Assembly: GCA_018895795.1 (NCBI GenBank)
Contig: JAHINZ010000454.1
Location: 1 to 8,521 of the forward strand
Origin: Alphaproteobacteria bacterium
GTDB taxonomy: Bacteria; Pseudomonadota; Alphaproteobacteria; Caulobacterales; Caulobacteraceae
Length of the DNA: 8,521 bases
Direction: 5' to 3'
The translations under genes were made by a program, and so were the position numbers. Under the pieces are notes generated by a model. It was not told the DNA's origin. It made no database searches and saw only the letters and a list, made by a program, of their open reading frames with translations. Positions 1 through 5,351 of the stretch are shown in pieces. How positions within the stretch are numbered: position 1 is the stretch's first letter; each line of letters begins with the position of its first letter.

Positions 1-192
1 GGCTTCCAGCCCCAGGGCGCCCGAGCCGGCGAACAGGTCGACCACCCGCGCGCCATGCAGCTCGGGGGCCCAGGCGGCGTGCTCCAGAATGTTGAACACC
101 GCCTGCCGCGCACGGTCCGACGTGGGGCGCGTGGCGTCGCCGGGCGGGGTGGCGATGGCCTTGCCGCGATACTGGCCCGAAACGATGCGCAT
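1..192 (-). CDS. rsmD: 16S rRNA (guanine966-N2)-methyltransferase RsmD, N-terminal part
   Basis: Only the first 64 codons are in the window; the gene runs off the left edge. The protein starts MRIVSGQYRGK and continues with the conserved TRPTSDRARQAVFNIL segment, then VVDLFAGSGALGLEA, which is motif I (the SAM-binding glycine loop) of RsmD methyltransferases. The family methylates N2 of G966 in 16S rRNA during assembly of the 30S subunit, in the cytoplasm. The start at 192 is the usual RsmD start (compare MRIIxGxxRGR). Its ATG overlaps the TGA of the upstream channel gene by one base (TGATG), so the two are probably cotranscribed and translationally coupled. Family recognition is firm; the catalytic NPPY-type motif lies outside the window and cannot be checked. 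Confidence 0.93.
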   Translation of the reverse strand, partial: MRIVSGQYRGKAIATPPGDATRPTSDRARQAVFNILEHAAWAPELHGARVVDLFAGSGALGLEA

Positions 193-812
193 CAGGCGGC
201 GGCCGTAGGCGCGGGCGAACGCCCGACCCATCGCCCGAGCAAGCTCAGGCCGATCAGGGCCAACGCCAGCAGCGGCGCGCCGATCGCCGGCTTGACCAGG
301 GTGACCATGGTCAAGCCACAGAACAGCCCCGGCGACACCGCCAGCCGAACCAACAGGAACAAGGCCTCGCCGGTTCTGAACGGCAAGGCCAGCTTGCCGA
401 TGAAGGCCGCATAGCCCCAGACCGCGCCCATGGCGGCGCCGATGGCCGAGACCAGGCCGACATAGACGATCACGACATCCAGGCTGCCCCGCTCCCACAG
501 CAGTTCGGCGCACAGGGGCGTCAGGCTGACCAGGCCCAACACCATGAAGTTGAGCACGTCGAGCACGCCGTTGGCGGCCTTGAGCCGGGCGAAGACCCGC
601 CGGTGCGTCATCCAGTAGATGCCAATCACCGCGAAGCTCACGGCGAAGGCCTGCAACTTGAATCGCATAAGGTAGAACAGCTCGCTGATCCCGCTCCAGT
701 GCTCGGGCGGGTGGATCTCGATGGCCAGCAGGGTGATGGCGATGGCGAACACCGCGTCCGAGAACAGCACCAGTCGGTGCAGGTGCGGATCGCCTGTCTC
801 TTTGTCGCTCAT
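192..812 (-). CDS. TMEM175-family (DUF1211) six-helix membrane protein, putative K+ channel
   Basis: A 206-residue integral membrane protein. The first helix carries the family signature RxxxFSD (R13, F17, S18, D19) followed by AVFAIAITLLAIEI, and the second helix carries YWMTHRRVF (W67, H70, F74). Six hydrophobic stretches fall at about 15-33, 52-68, 83-104, 111-136, 149-172 and 177-193. This matches bacterial TMEM175, which has one six-helix repeat per chain and is known from characterised members to form tetrameric potassium-permeable leak channels; function here is inferred from family. The open frame continues upstream to 1235, but that extension is Ala/Arg-rich and antisense to the protease gene. 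The ATG at 812 has an AGGGGG ribosome site at 818-823 (5-base spacing) and places RxxxFSD at the expected position. Its stop overlaps the rsmD start, an unexpected partner for a channel. Confidence 0.88.
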   Translation of the reverse strand: MSDKETGDPHLHRLVLFSDAVFAIAITLLAIEIHPPEHWSGISELFYLMRFKLQAFAVSFAVIGIYWMTHRRVFARLKAANGVLDVLNFMVLGLVSLTPLCAELLWERGSLDVVIVYVGLVSAIGAAMGAVWGYAAFIGKLALPFRTGEALFLLVRLAVSPGLFCGLTMVTLVKPAIGAPLLALALIGLSLLGRWVGRSPAPTAAA

Positions 813-939
813 GATCGCCCCCTGAAGTTCCAGGCGATATGTGCCGCTGTCAGCGCCGAACGGCAAGCGGGGTGCTTTACAACCCGCCCATCGACCATTC
901 TTAGTCGCTCCAAGAGCGGTAGGGGTGTCAACAGGCGCG
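813..939. promoter_or_regulatory. Divergent intergenic region between the channel and protease genes
   Basis: This 127-bp space must hold promoters for both the leftward channel-rsmD operon and the rightward protease gene. On the minus strand a possible pair is TTGCCG (861-866) and ACATAT (837-842) with an 18-bp spacer, placing a start shortly before the AGGGGG site. On the plus strand TTTACA (876-881) resembles a -35, but the matching -10 at 899-904 is poor. GCGGG (867-871) and CCCGC (883-887) form a five-base inverted repeat, and GCCG-AA-CGGC (855-864) is a small palindrome. These are pattern matches by eye and none is strong alone. Confidence 0.3.
818..823 (-). promoter_or_regulatory. Ribosome binding site deciding the TMEM175 gene start
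   Basis: AGGGGG on the minus strand, five bases before the ATG at 812. It supports the 206-residue start against the 141-residue longer open frame. Confidence 0.6.
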
Positions 940-1914
940 ATGGCGACGGAAGCGATCTTCGGGGCGATGCGGGAGTCGAGAGTCTTCTCCGACCTCACCG
1001 CATACGATCGCGATGCGCGCCGTCTGGCGGTCGCCGTGCCGGTGGGCGTCCTGGCCGCCGCCGCGGCCGCTGTCCTGGGCGGCGCCTCGGCCTGCCTGTT
1101 GGTGATGGTGGTGGTCAGCGGCCTGGACGGCGCGGCGGCCGCCGCGGGCCTTTTCGCGGCGCTGGACCAGCCGGCCCTGGCCGCGACGGACGGCCAGGTC
1201 TCGCTGTTCATCCTGGCGATCCTGGCGGGCGTCAACGGCGCGGCGGCCGTGGGCTTCGTGGCCGTGAGCGCGGGGCTGAGCCATCGGCCGATCCGCCGCT
1301 ATATCGGGGGGGAGTCCGGGTTTCGCGCCCGCCTGTTGATCGCCGGCCTCGTGCTGGTCGGCGCGCTGATGGCCGCCCTGGTCCTGATCCCGTCCAGCCT
1401 GGGGGCCGCGACGCCGACGCCCCCCCTCCTGGCCCTGGAGTCGACCGGCGTCGGGCGGGCGACCTATGTCGCCTTCGCCGTCGTCCTGCTGGTGCTGGCC
1501 GCCGCCGCCGAGGAACTGGTGTTCCGGGGCTGGCTGCTGAAACAGACCGGCGCCTTCACGCGCCATCCCGCCGTGCTGATGGCGGTGAACGGCCTGATGT
1601 TCGCCACCATCCATTTCGACCCCAACCTGGACGCCTTCCTGTTTCGGGCGGCGATGGGGGCCGGGCTGACCTGGATGACCCTGCGCACCGGCGGCATCGA
1701 GCTGGCCATCGGCGCGCATGCGGCCAACAACATCGTCATCCTGCTGCTGCTGCAGCCGCTGTCGCTGCAGCCCGAGACGCCGCATGGGTTCCAGGCGAGT
1801 TCCCTGGCCGCAGGACTGGCGGTCGGCCTGGGCTATGCGGCCCTGGCCGAGGTCGTGGTCCGCTGGCCGATCGCCACGCGCTGGCTGGGCCGGCGCGATC
1901 CGGCCACCGTCTAG
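940..1914 (+). CDS. CPBP (Abi/CAAX-type) intramembrane metalloprotease family protein
   Basis: A 324-residue multi-pass membrane protein. All family motifs are present: EELVFRG with E191, E192 and R196 (EExxxR), FATIH with H225 (FxxxH), and HAANN with H260 and N264 (HxxxN). These residues form the glutamate/histidine active site of the CPBP family, which includes eukaryotic Rce1 prenyl-protein proteases and bacterial proteins involved in bacteriocin maturation or self-immunity. Hydrophobic segments occur at about 31-60, 88-110, 131-150, 175-190 and several times after 205. The substrate is unknown. I chose the ATG at 940; 967 is also possible and 841 would add an unlikely non-membrane leader. 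No ribosome site is convincing (AGGGGT at 921-926 is rather distant). It stands alone between leftward genes, and its TAG stop is interlocked with that of the convergent pseudouridine synthase gene. The stretch 1741-1770 encodes LLLLQPLSLQ and is a CTG-rich microsatellite-like run. Confidence 0.85.
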   Translation: MATEAIFGAMRESRVFSDLTAYDRDARRLAVAVPVGVLAAAAAAVLGGASACLLVMVVVSGLDGAAAAAGLFAALDQPALAATDGQVSLFILAILAGVNGAAAVGFVAVSAGLSHRPIRRYIGGESGFRARLLIAGLVLVGALMAALVLIPSSLGAATPTPPLLALESTGVGRATYVAFAVVLLVLAAAAEELVFRGWLLKQTGAFTRHPAVLMAVNGLMFATIHFDPNLDAFLFRAAMGAGLTWMTLRTGGIELAIGAHAANNIVILLLLQPLSLQPETPHGFQASSLAAGLAVGLGYAALAEVVVRWPIATRWLGRRDPATV

Positions 1915-1925
1915 CGCGGTTTTTT
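1906..1925 (+). terminator. Possible weak intrinsic terminator of the protease gene, inside the convergent coding region
   Basis: ACCG (1906-1909) can pair with CGGT (1917-1920), extendable by one U-G pair around a loop containing the shared CTAG. Six T residues follow (1920-1925). On the other strand the T-run is the AAA-AA lysine codons near the end of the pseudouridine synthase. The stem is short, so termination is plausible but not secure. Confidence 0.4.
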
Positions 1926-3287
1926 CGGACCCTTGTAGGGGCGCGGCCCCGCCGCCTTGGTCTCGAACGCTGGCGGCGCCGATCGGGTGGGCTTGCCATC
2001 GGCCGCCTTGCCCGCGGCCGGCTTGGCGCCCGGCTTTCCTGGGGACTTGGCGAAAGCAGGGGACTTGGCGAAAGGCTTGTCGCCCGCCCTGGCCGGTCCG
2101 GCGGCCCGGGGACCGAAGGGCTTGGCGTCCGCCCGGGCCGAACCCGCCGCCTTGGCGCCGAAGGTCTTGCCCGCCGCCGGCTTGCCGGCGCTCCAGGTCT
2201 TGGGCTCGGGCTTGGGGCCGATCATCTTGGTCTCGATCGACTTGGGCGCGCGCTTGATCGGCTTGACGCCGGCGATGACGACCTTCTTCTTCGGCTTGGC
2301 CCAGCCGGCCTTGTAGACCGGCTTTTCAAGGGTGCGTTCGCCGGGCTCCAGCACCTTGGGCAGCGGCGCGGACTTGATGGCGCGGCGCTGCAGCTCGCCG
2401 CCCTTGGCGGTGCCCGGCGCGTGCAGCGGATCGGCGACGCCGAGGAACTGCGGCTTGTCGCCGACGGGCATGTCTTCGGGCGCGATCAGCTCGCCCAGCA
2501 GTTCGCGGATCACCCGGGGCCCGACCTCCTCGACCTGGCCCGGCATCAGGGTGGCCAGGGCGAACGGGCCGTAGGACAGGCGGATCAGGCGATTGACCTT
2601 CAGGTCCAGGTGCTCGAGCACCCGGCGGATCTCGCGGTTCTTGCCTTCGGTCAGCGAGATGGTGATCCAGATGTTCTTGCCGCCGACCTTGTCCTGGGCC
2701 TTGTCGAGCTTGGCCTCGATAGAGCCGTAGCGGACGCCCTCGATGGTGACGCCGTCCTTCAGGCGGTCCAGCCGGGCCTGGTCGGTATTGCCGAAGGCCC
2801 GGACGCGGTAGCGACGCACCCAGCCGTTGCTGGGGGCCTCCAGCTTGCGCGACAGCTCGCCGTCATTGGTCAGCAGCAGCAGGCCTTCGGAGTTCAAGTC
2901 CAGGCGGCCCACCGAGATCAGGCGCGGCAGCTCGCGCGGCAGGGCCTGAAACACCGTCGGGCGCTCCTTGGGATCGTTGTGGGTGGTCATCAGGCCGGTG
3001 GGCTTGTGATAGCGGAACAGCCGCGTCGGCTCGCGCTCGGCCACCAGCTTGCCGTCGACGGTGAGGAAGTCGCCGGGACCGACCTTGACGGCCGGGGTGG
3101 TCAGCACCTTGCCATTGATGGCCACGCGGCCCGCCTCGATCAGGCGCTCGACCTCGCGACGCGACGCCACGCCCGCGCGGGCCAGGGCCTTGGCGACCCG
3201 CTCGCCCGTCGACGGATCATCGAGGTCGCCGTCGTGGCCGGGATCGTAAAGAGGGTCGTGGGGCGTGCTGGGGGGTATGCTGGTCAT
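1911..3287 (-). CDS. RsuA/RluB-family rRNA pseudouridine synthase with long basic tail
   Basis: A 458-residue protein that converts a uridine in rRNA to pseudouridine. Residues about 28-85 form an S4 RNA-binding domain (RVAKALARAGVASRREVERLI, VxINGK). The catalytic domain follows: YHKPTGLMTT (93-102), then GRLDLNSEGLLLLTNDG with GRLD at 127-130 and catalytic Asp130, and the family-typical EGKNREIRR at 214-222. This is the RsuA/RluB/RluE/RluF branch; of these, RluB (23S U2605) is most likely, but a specific target cannot be read from sequence. From about 300 to 458 the chain is a Lys/Ala/Pro/Gly-rich, probably disordered tail absent from E. coli RsuA. Start: ATG 3287 with AAGGAA at 3293-3298 (5-base spacing); the frame stays open 19 codons further without a better site. 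It is divergent from the antitoxin gene and convergent with the protease gene. Confidence 0.92.
   Translation of the reverse strand: MTSIPPSTPHDPLYDPGHDGDLDDPSTGERVAKALARAGVASRREVERLIEAGRVAINGKVLTTPAVKVGPGDFLTVDGKLVAEREPTRLFRYHKPTGLMTTHNDPKERPTVFQALPRELPRLISVGRLDLNSEGLLLLTNDGELSRKLEAPSNGWVRRYRVRAFGNTDQARLDRLKDGVTIEGVRYGSIEAKLDKAQDKVGGKNIWITISLTEGKNREIRRVLEHLDLKVNRLIRLSYGPFALATLMPGQVEEVGPRVIRELLGELIAPEDMPVGDKPQFLGVADPLHAPGTAKGGELQRRAIKSAPLPKVLEPGERTLEKPVYKAGWAKPKKKVVIAGVKPIKRAPKSIETKMIGPKPEPKTWSAGKPAAGKTFGAKAAGSARADAKPFGPRAAGPARAGDKPFAKSPAFAKSPGKPGAKPAAGKAADGKPTRSAPPAFETKAAGPRPYKGPKKPR
2041..2074. repeat. Tandem 18-bp repeat in the basic tail of the pseudouridine synthase
   Basis: GGGGACTTGGCGAAAG occurs at 2041-2056 and again, identical, at 2059-2074, an 18-bp period. 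On the coding (minus) strand it encodes two copies of a six-residue FAKSP(A/G) unit within the Lys/Pro/Ala-rich tail. The whole tail looks like a slipping low-complexity region. Confidence 0.8.
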
Positions 3288-3424
3288 AGTCGTTCCTTCC
3301 AAGGGCTGGGCGCATCTCACGATGGGCTTTTCGCAAATGCGCACCGAACACCGAACGGATCAAGTTGTGCGCCTTTTCGCGGCGTCGAAAATGATGTACT
3401 AAAGTATATAACTTGGAGGCGATG
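3288..3424. promoter_or_regulatory. Divergent promoter/operator region between pseudouridine synthase and toxin-antitoxin genes
   Basis: This 137-bp region is more AT-rich than its surroundings. Just before the antitoxin gene lie two overlapping inverted repeats: TACT-AA-AGTA (3397-3406) and AAGT-ATATA-ACTT (3402-3414), candidate antitoxin operator or -10 elements. ACCGAAC is repeated in tandem at 3343-3349 and 3350-3356. CTTTTCGC occurs as a direct repeat at 3327-3334 and 3373-3380. Autoregulation by binding such repeats is normal for VapB-type antitoxins; the assignment to this protein is inference. Exact promoters are not clear. Confidence 0.45.
3415..3419 (+). promoter_or_regulatory. Ribosome binding site deciding the antitoxin start
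   Basis: GGAGG lies two bases before ATG 3422 and five before ATG 3425. The spacing favours 3425. A TTG at 3413 that keeps the frame open overlaps the site itself and is unlikely. Confidence 0.6.
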
Positions 3425-3943
3425 ATGAAGTACGAGCCCCTGCTTCGCTTTCTCCAGGCGCGGTCAGACAGCTCGTCGATCCGCCTGACCTTCGCCGAGA
3501 TCAATGAGATCCTCGGGTTCCAACTGCCGAGATCGGCGCGGGATCATCAGGCCTGGTGGTCGAACACGCGTCTGGGCCACTCTCACGCGGCGGCTTGGCT
3601 CGACGCCGGTTGGAAGACAGAAATGCTGGACCTGGACGGTGAGCGCGTCACCTTCGTCAAAAGCCAGCAGGGCGTATCGGAGGAGGGCGCGGCCTTCCGA
3701 CGTGGCCCCGCCAACGCCGAAACGGTTGTCCTGAATCTCGCCGATCTTTCGCCCGCCGCCCATAAGTTGATCCATGATCACGCGCGCGATCATGGCGTGG
3801 ACACAGCAAGCGCCGTGATTGCCATTCTTGACGAGATCGCGTCTAAGCGCTTGAGAGCAATGCTGGATGGGTTCGCCAAGGCCTTTCCGCCCTCGACCGT
3901 CGATAGCGTCGATCTTATCCGAGAGGATCGCGATGCGCGTTGA
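3425..3943 (+). CDS. Composite antitoxin: DUF7662-like domain + RHH-like segment + VapB-type tail
   Basis: A 172-residue protein with three visible parts. Residues 1-80 (KYEPLLRFL, LTFAEINEILGFQLPRSARDHQAWWSN, AWLDAGW, DGERVTFVK) match, from memory, the DUF7662 pattern. Residues 99-142 read as a strand (ETVVLNL), a helix (SPAAHKLIHDHARDHG), a turn and a second helix (ASAVIAILDEIASKR), the layout of a ribbon-helix-helix antitoxin. The last residues, DSVDLIREDRDAR (160-172), resemble the toxin-wrapping C-terminus of VapB proteins. It overlaps the following PIN toxin gene by 11 bp, the usual antitoxin-first order. I infer that it neutralises the toxin and represses its own promoter; the palindromes at 3397-3414 are candidate sites. 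It is about twice the length of a usual VapB. Codon use is less GC-biased than its neighbours, suggesting transfer. ATG 3422 is the alternative start. Confidence 0.72.
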   Translation: MKYEPLLRFLQARSDSSSIRLTFAEINEILGFQLPRSARDHQAWWSNTRLGHSHAAAWLDAGWKTEMLDLDGERVTFVKSQQGVSEEGAAFRRGPANAETVVLNLADLSPAAHKLIHDHARDHGVDTASAVIAILDEIASKRLRAMLDGFAKAFPPSTVDSVDLIREDRDAR

Positions 3944-4361
3944 GATCGTGCTCGACGCCTCTGTGGCCGCGAAATGCTTCTTTCCAGAGACCAACACCAC
4001 TCTGGCCGTGGATCTTATCGCATCCGGTGTGTGGGTGGTGGCCCCGGACCTGATCTTTGCGGAAATGGCCAGCATCGCGGCCAAGCGCGTGCGGCGCGAT
4101 GGATTTGATCGAGAGCTCGCGCGTAGAGCGGTCGAAAAGGTCGACATGCTACTCCATGAGATTTTCCCGATGGCGCCGCTGCGTGAGCGCGCGTTCGATC
4201 TGGCCATGCTGCATGGCATATCCGCCTATGACGGATCTTACCTCGCCCTGGCGGAGATGCGGGGAAGTCGCTTGGTCACGGCCGATATACGACTGGCGCG
4301 ATCGGCCCGGCAGGCGGGACTGGGAAGCTTGCTGACCGTGCTCGGCGAGGTCGCGCCATGA
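3933..4361 (+). CDS. PIN-domain ribonuclease, VapC-type toxin
   Basis: A 142-residue PIN-domain protein. The four acidic metal-binding positions of the fold are present: D8 (VLDASVAAK), E44 (FAEMASI), D100 (AYDGSYLALAE) and D118 (LVTADIRLA). VapC toxins are Mg2+/Mn2+-dependent ribonucleases; many cleave tRNA anticodon loops or the rRNA sarcin-ricin loop, and they are held inactive by a cognate VapB. The target here cannot be read from sequence. The ATG at 3933 has AGAGGA at 3922-3927 within the end of the antitoxin gene, and the two genes overlap by 11 bp. Its stop codon overlaps the tadA start (ATGA, 4358-4361), so the toxin sits inside an operon with a core tRNA-editing gene. With all acidic residues intact it looks functional. 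Confidence 0.88.
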   Translation: MRVEIVLDASVAAKCFFPETNTTLAVDLIASGVWVVAPDLIFAEMASIAAKRVRRDGFDRELARRAVEKVDMLLHEIFPMAPLRERAFDLAMLHGISAYDGSYLALAEMRGSRLVTADIRLARSARQAGLGSLLTVLGEVAP

Positions 4362-4825
4362 CCGACGAAGCGGCCATGCGCCTGGCGCTGGACGAAGCCC
4401 GCGCGGCCGCCGCGCGCGGCGAAACCCCGGTGGGCGCGGTGATCCTGGATCCGAAGACCGGCGAGATCCTCGGCGCGGCCGGCAATGGTCCGATCGCGGC
4501 CCATGATCCGACCGCCCATGCGGAGATCGCGGTGATGCGTCAGGTCGCCGCCAAGCTGGAAAACTATCGTCTGACCAACCTGACCCTGGTGGTGACCCTG
4601 GAGCCCTGCGCCATGTGCGCCGGAGCGATCAGCCACGCCCGGATCGGGCGGGTGGTGTTCGGGGCCGAGGATCCCAAGGGCGGGGCCGTGGTCCATGGCC
4701 CGCGCTTCTTCGCCCAGCCGACCTGCCATTGGCGGCCCGAGGTCACCGGCGGGGTCTTGGCTCAGGACAGCGCCGATCTGCTGCGCGGCTTCTTCCGCGC
4801 GCGGCGGAGCCAGGCGAAAGCCTAG
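4358..4825 (+). CDS. tadA: tRNA-specific adenosine deaminase TadA
   Basis: A 155-residue cytidine/deoxycytidylate-deaminase-fold enzyme that converts A34 to inosine in the anticodon of tRNA-Arg(ACG), letting one tRNA read several CGN codons; it is usually essential in bacteria. The zinc site is clear: HAEI (H54, catalytic E56) and PCAMC (C84, C87). Other TadA hallmarks are GETPVGAVI, NGPIAAHDPTAHAEI, ENYRL, IGRVVFGAEDPKGGA and the C-terminal LLRGFFRARR, matching E. coli TadA across its length. The ATG at 4358 has GAGG at 4347-4350 (7-base spacing), inside the end of the toxin gene. The start overlaps the toxin TGA as ATGA, so translation is probably coupled to the toxin gene. The end is interlocked with the convergent FliL-like gene through a shared CTAG. 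Confidence 0.95.
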   Translation: MTDEAAMRLALDEARAAAARGETPVGAVILDPKTGEILGAAGNGPIAAHDPTAHAEIAVMRQVAAKLENYRLTNLTLVVTLEPCAMCAGAISHARIGRVVFGAEDPKGGAVVHGPRFFAQPTCHWRPEVTGGVLAQDSADLLRGFFRARRSQAKA

Positions 4826-5238
4826 TTCATCAAGGCCGAGCCGAGCAGGACGCGGCTGCCGGACTGGCCCAGCACCCTGTCGGCGGTCTTCTGCAGTTCT
4901 CGCGCCAGATAATCGACATCGGGCGGGTCGCCGCGCCGCATGCCCGAGGCATAGGTCATCAGCACCTGGGCGAAGGCGGCGCGCAGACGCGGTTCCGACA
5001 GCTGGGCCCGCGCCATCACCTTGGGGTCCTTGGCCTCGATACCGGCCTCCAGGGTCAGGACGCCGCGGCGGCCGTCGCGGCGCAGGGCCACGGCGGTCAA
5101 CGGCTGCAGGGCGAAATAGGTGACCGGCGCGGCCTTCTCTTCCTTCTTCTCGCCGTGCGCGCCGGCGAAGGCGGACGCCGGCGCGACCGAAACCGCGCAG
5201 ACCAGGATCAGGGGAAGAAGGCGTAGGAAGAGGCGCAT
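4822..5238 (-). CDS. Small exported FliL-like protein
   Basis: A 138-residue protein with an N-terminal signal peptide (RLFLRLLPLILVCAVSVAP, then ASA/AFA cleavage sites near residues 23-25), so probably periplasmic. The mature part begins with a charged linker (GEKKEEKAAP) and then YFALQPLTAVALRRDGRRGVLTLEAGIE, followed by a helical segment RLRAAFAQVLMTYASG and DRVLGQSGSRVLLGSALMN. The pattern of two strands, a helix and a C-terminal R-V-L-L-x-(x)-hydrophobic-N/Q end resembles the periplasmic domain of FliL, the flagellar basal-body protein, but without FliL's retained membrane anchor; this similarity is from memory. It is divergent from flmA, which supports a flagellar context. No clear ribosome site precedes the ATG at 5238; a TGATCGATCA palindrome covers 5238-5247 there. 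Confidence 0.6.
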   Translation of the reverse strand: MRLFLRLLPLILVCAVSVAPASAFAGAHGEKKEEKAAPVTYFALQPLTAVALRRDGRRGVLTLEAGIEAKDPKVMARAQLSEPRLRAAFAQVLMTYASGMRRGDPPDVDYLARELQKTADRVLGQSGSRVLLGSALMN

Positions 5239-5318
5239 GATCGATCAATACCGCGATGGGATTGACGTCCTCTTTACGCCTAGGCGCGACAAAGGGACGT
5301 TAACCACGAATCGCACCC

Positions 5319-5334
5319 TCGCGAATCTTCGCGA
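5319..5334. repeat. Perfect 7-bp-arm inverted repeat in the flmA leader, containing a GANTC site
   Basis: TCGCGAA (5319-5325) and TTCGCGA (5328-5334) are exact reverse complements separated by TC. The element lies 11 bases before the AGGAGG of flmA. It could be a dimeric repressor site or, in the transcript, a small hairpin (5-bp stem, 6-base loop). CGAATC at 5322-5327 is repeated at 5307-5312. Confidence 0.7.
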
Positions 5335-5345
5335 CGGAAGGCGTG

Positions 5346-5351
5346 AGGAGG
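5346..5351 (+). promoter_or_regulatory. Perfect ribosome binding site pointing to a TTG start for flmA
   Basis: AGGAGG is followed after six bases (5352-5357) by TTG at 5358. The upstream in-frame GTG at 5343 overlaps this site and has its own purine run only one base away, so TTG 5358 is the better start. Confidence 0.7.

Noticed and set aside
813..1235. N-terminal extension of the channel gene by 141 codons.
   Set aside because: The extension is Ala/Arg/Thr-rich, antisense to the protease gene, and would displace the RxxxFSD helix from the N-terminus. A good ribosome site precedes the ATG at 812.
1741..1770. CTG-rich run in the protease gene as a functional repeat.
   Set aside because: It is short and encodes leucines of a membrane helix, which high-GC codon choice makes CTG-rich; no sign of phase variation.
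928..1785. A 285-codon minus-strand frame opposite the protease gene.
   Set aside because: Gln/Gly/Arg/His-rich translation with no recognisable domain, fully covered by a gene with intact family motifs on the other strand.
603..3425. A 940-codon open frame on the plus strand.
   Set aside because: It runs through the protease gene in another frame and antisense to the pseudouridine synthase. Its translation is Arg/Gly/Ala-rich low complexity with no domain; long shadow frames are expected at this GC content.
4812..4823. AGGC-GAAA-GCCT hairpin at the end of tadA as a terminator.
   Set aside because: The stem is only four pairs and no T-run follows. It may be a chance GNRA-type loop.
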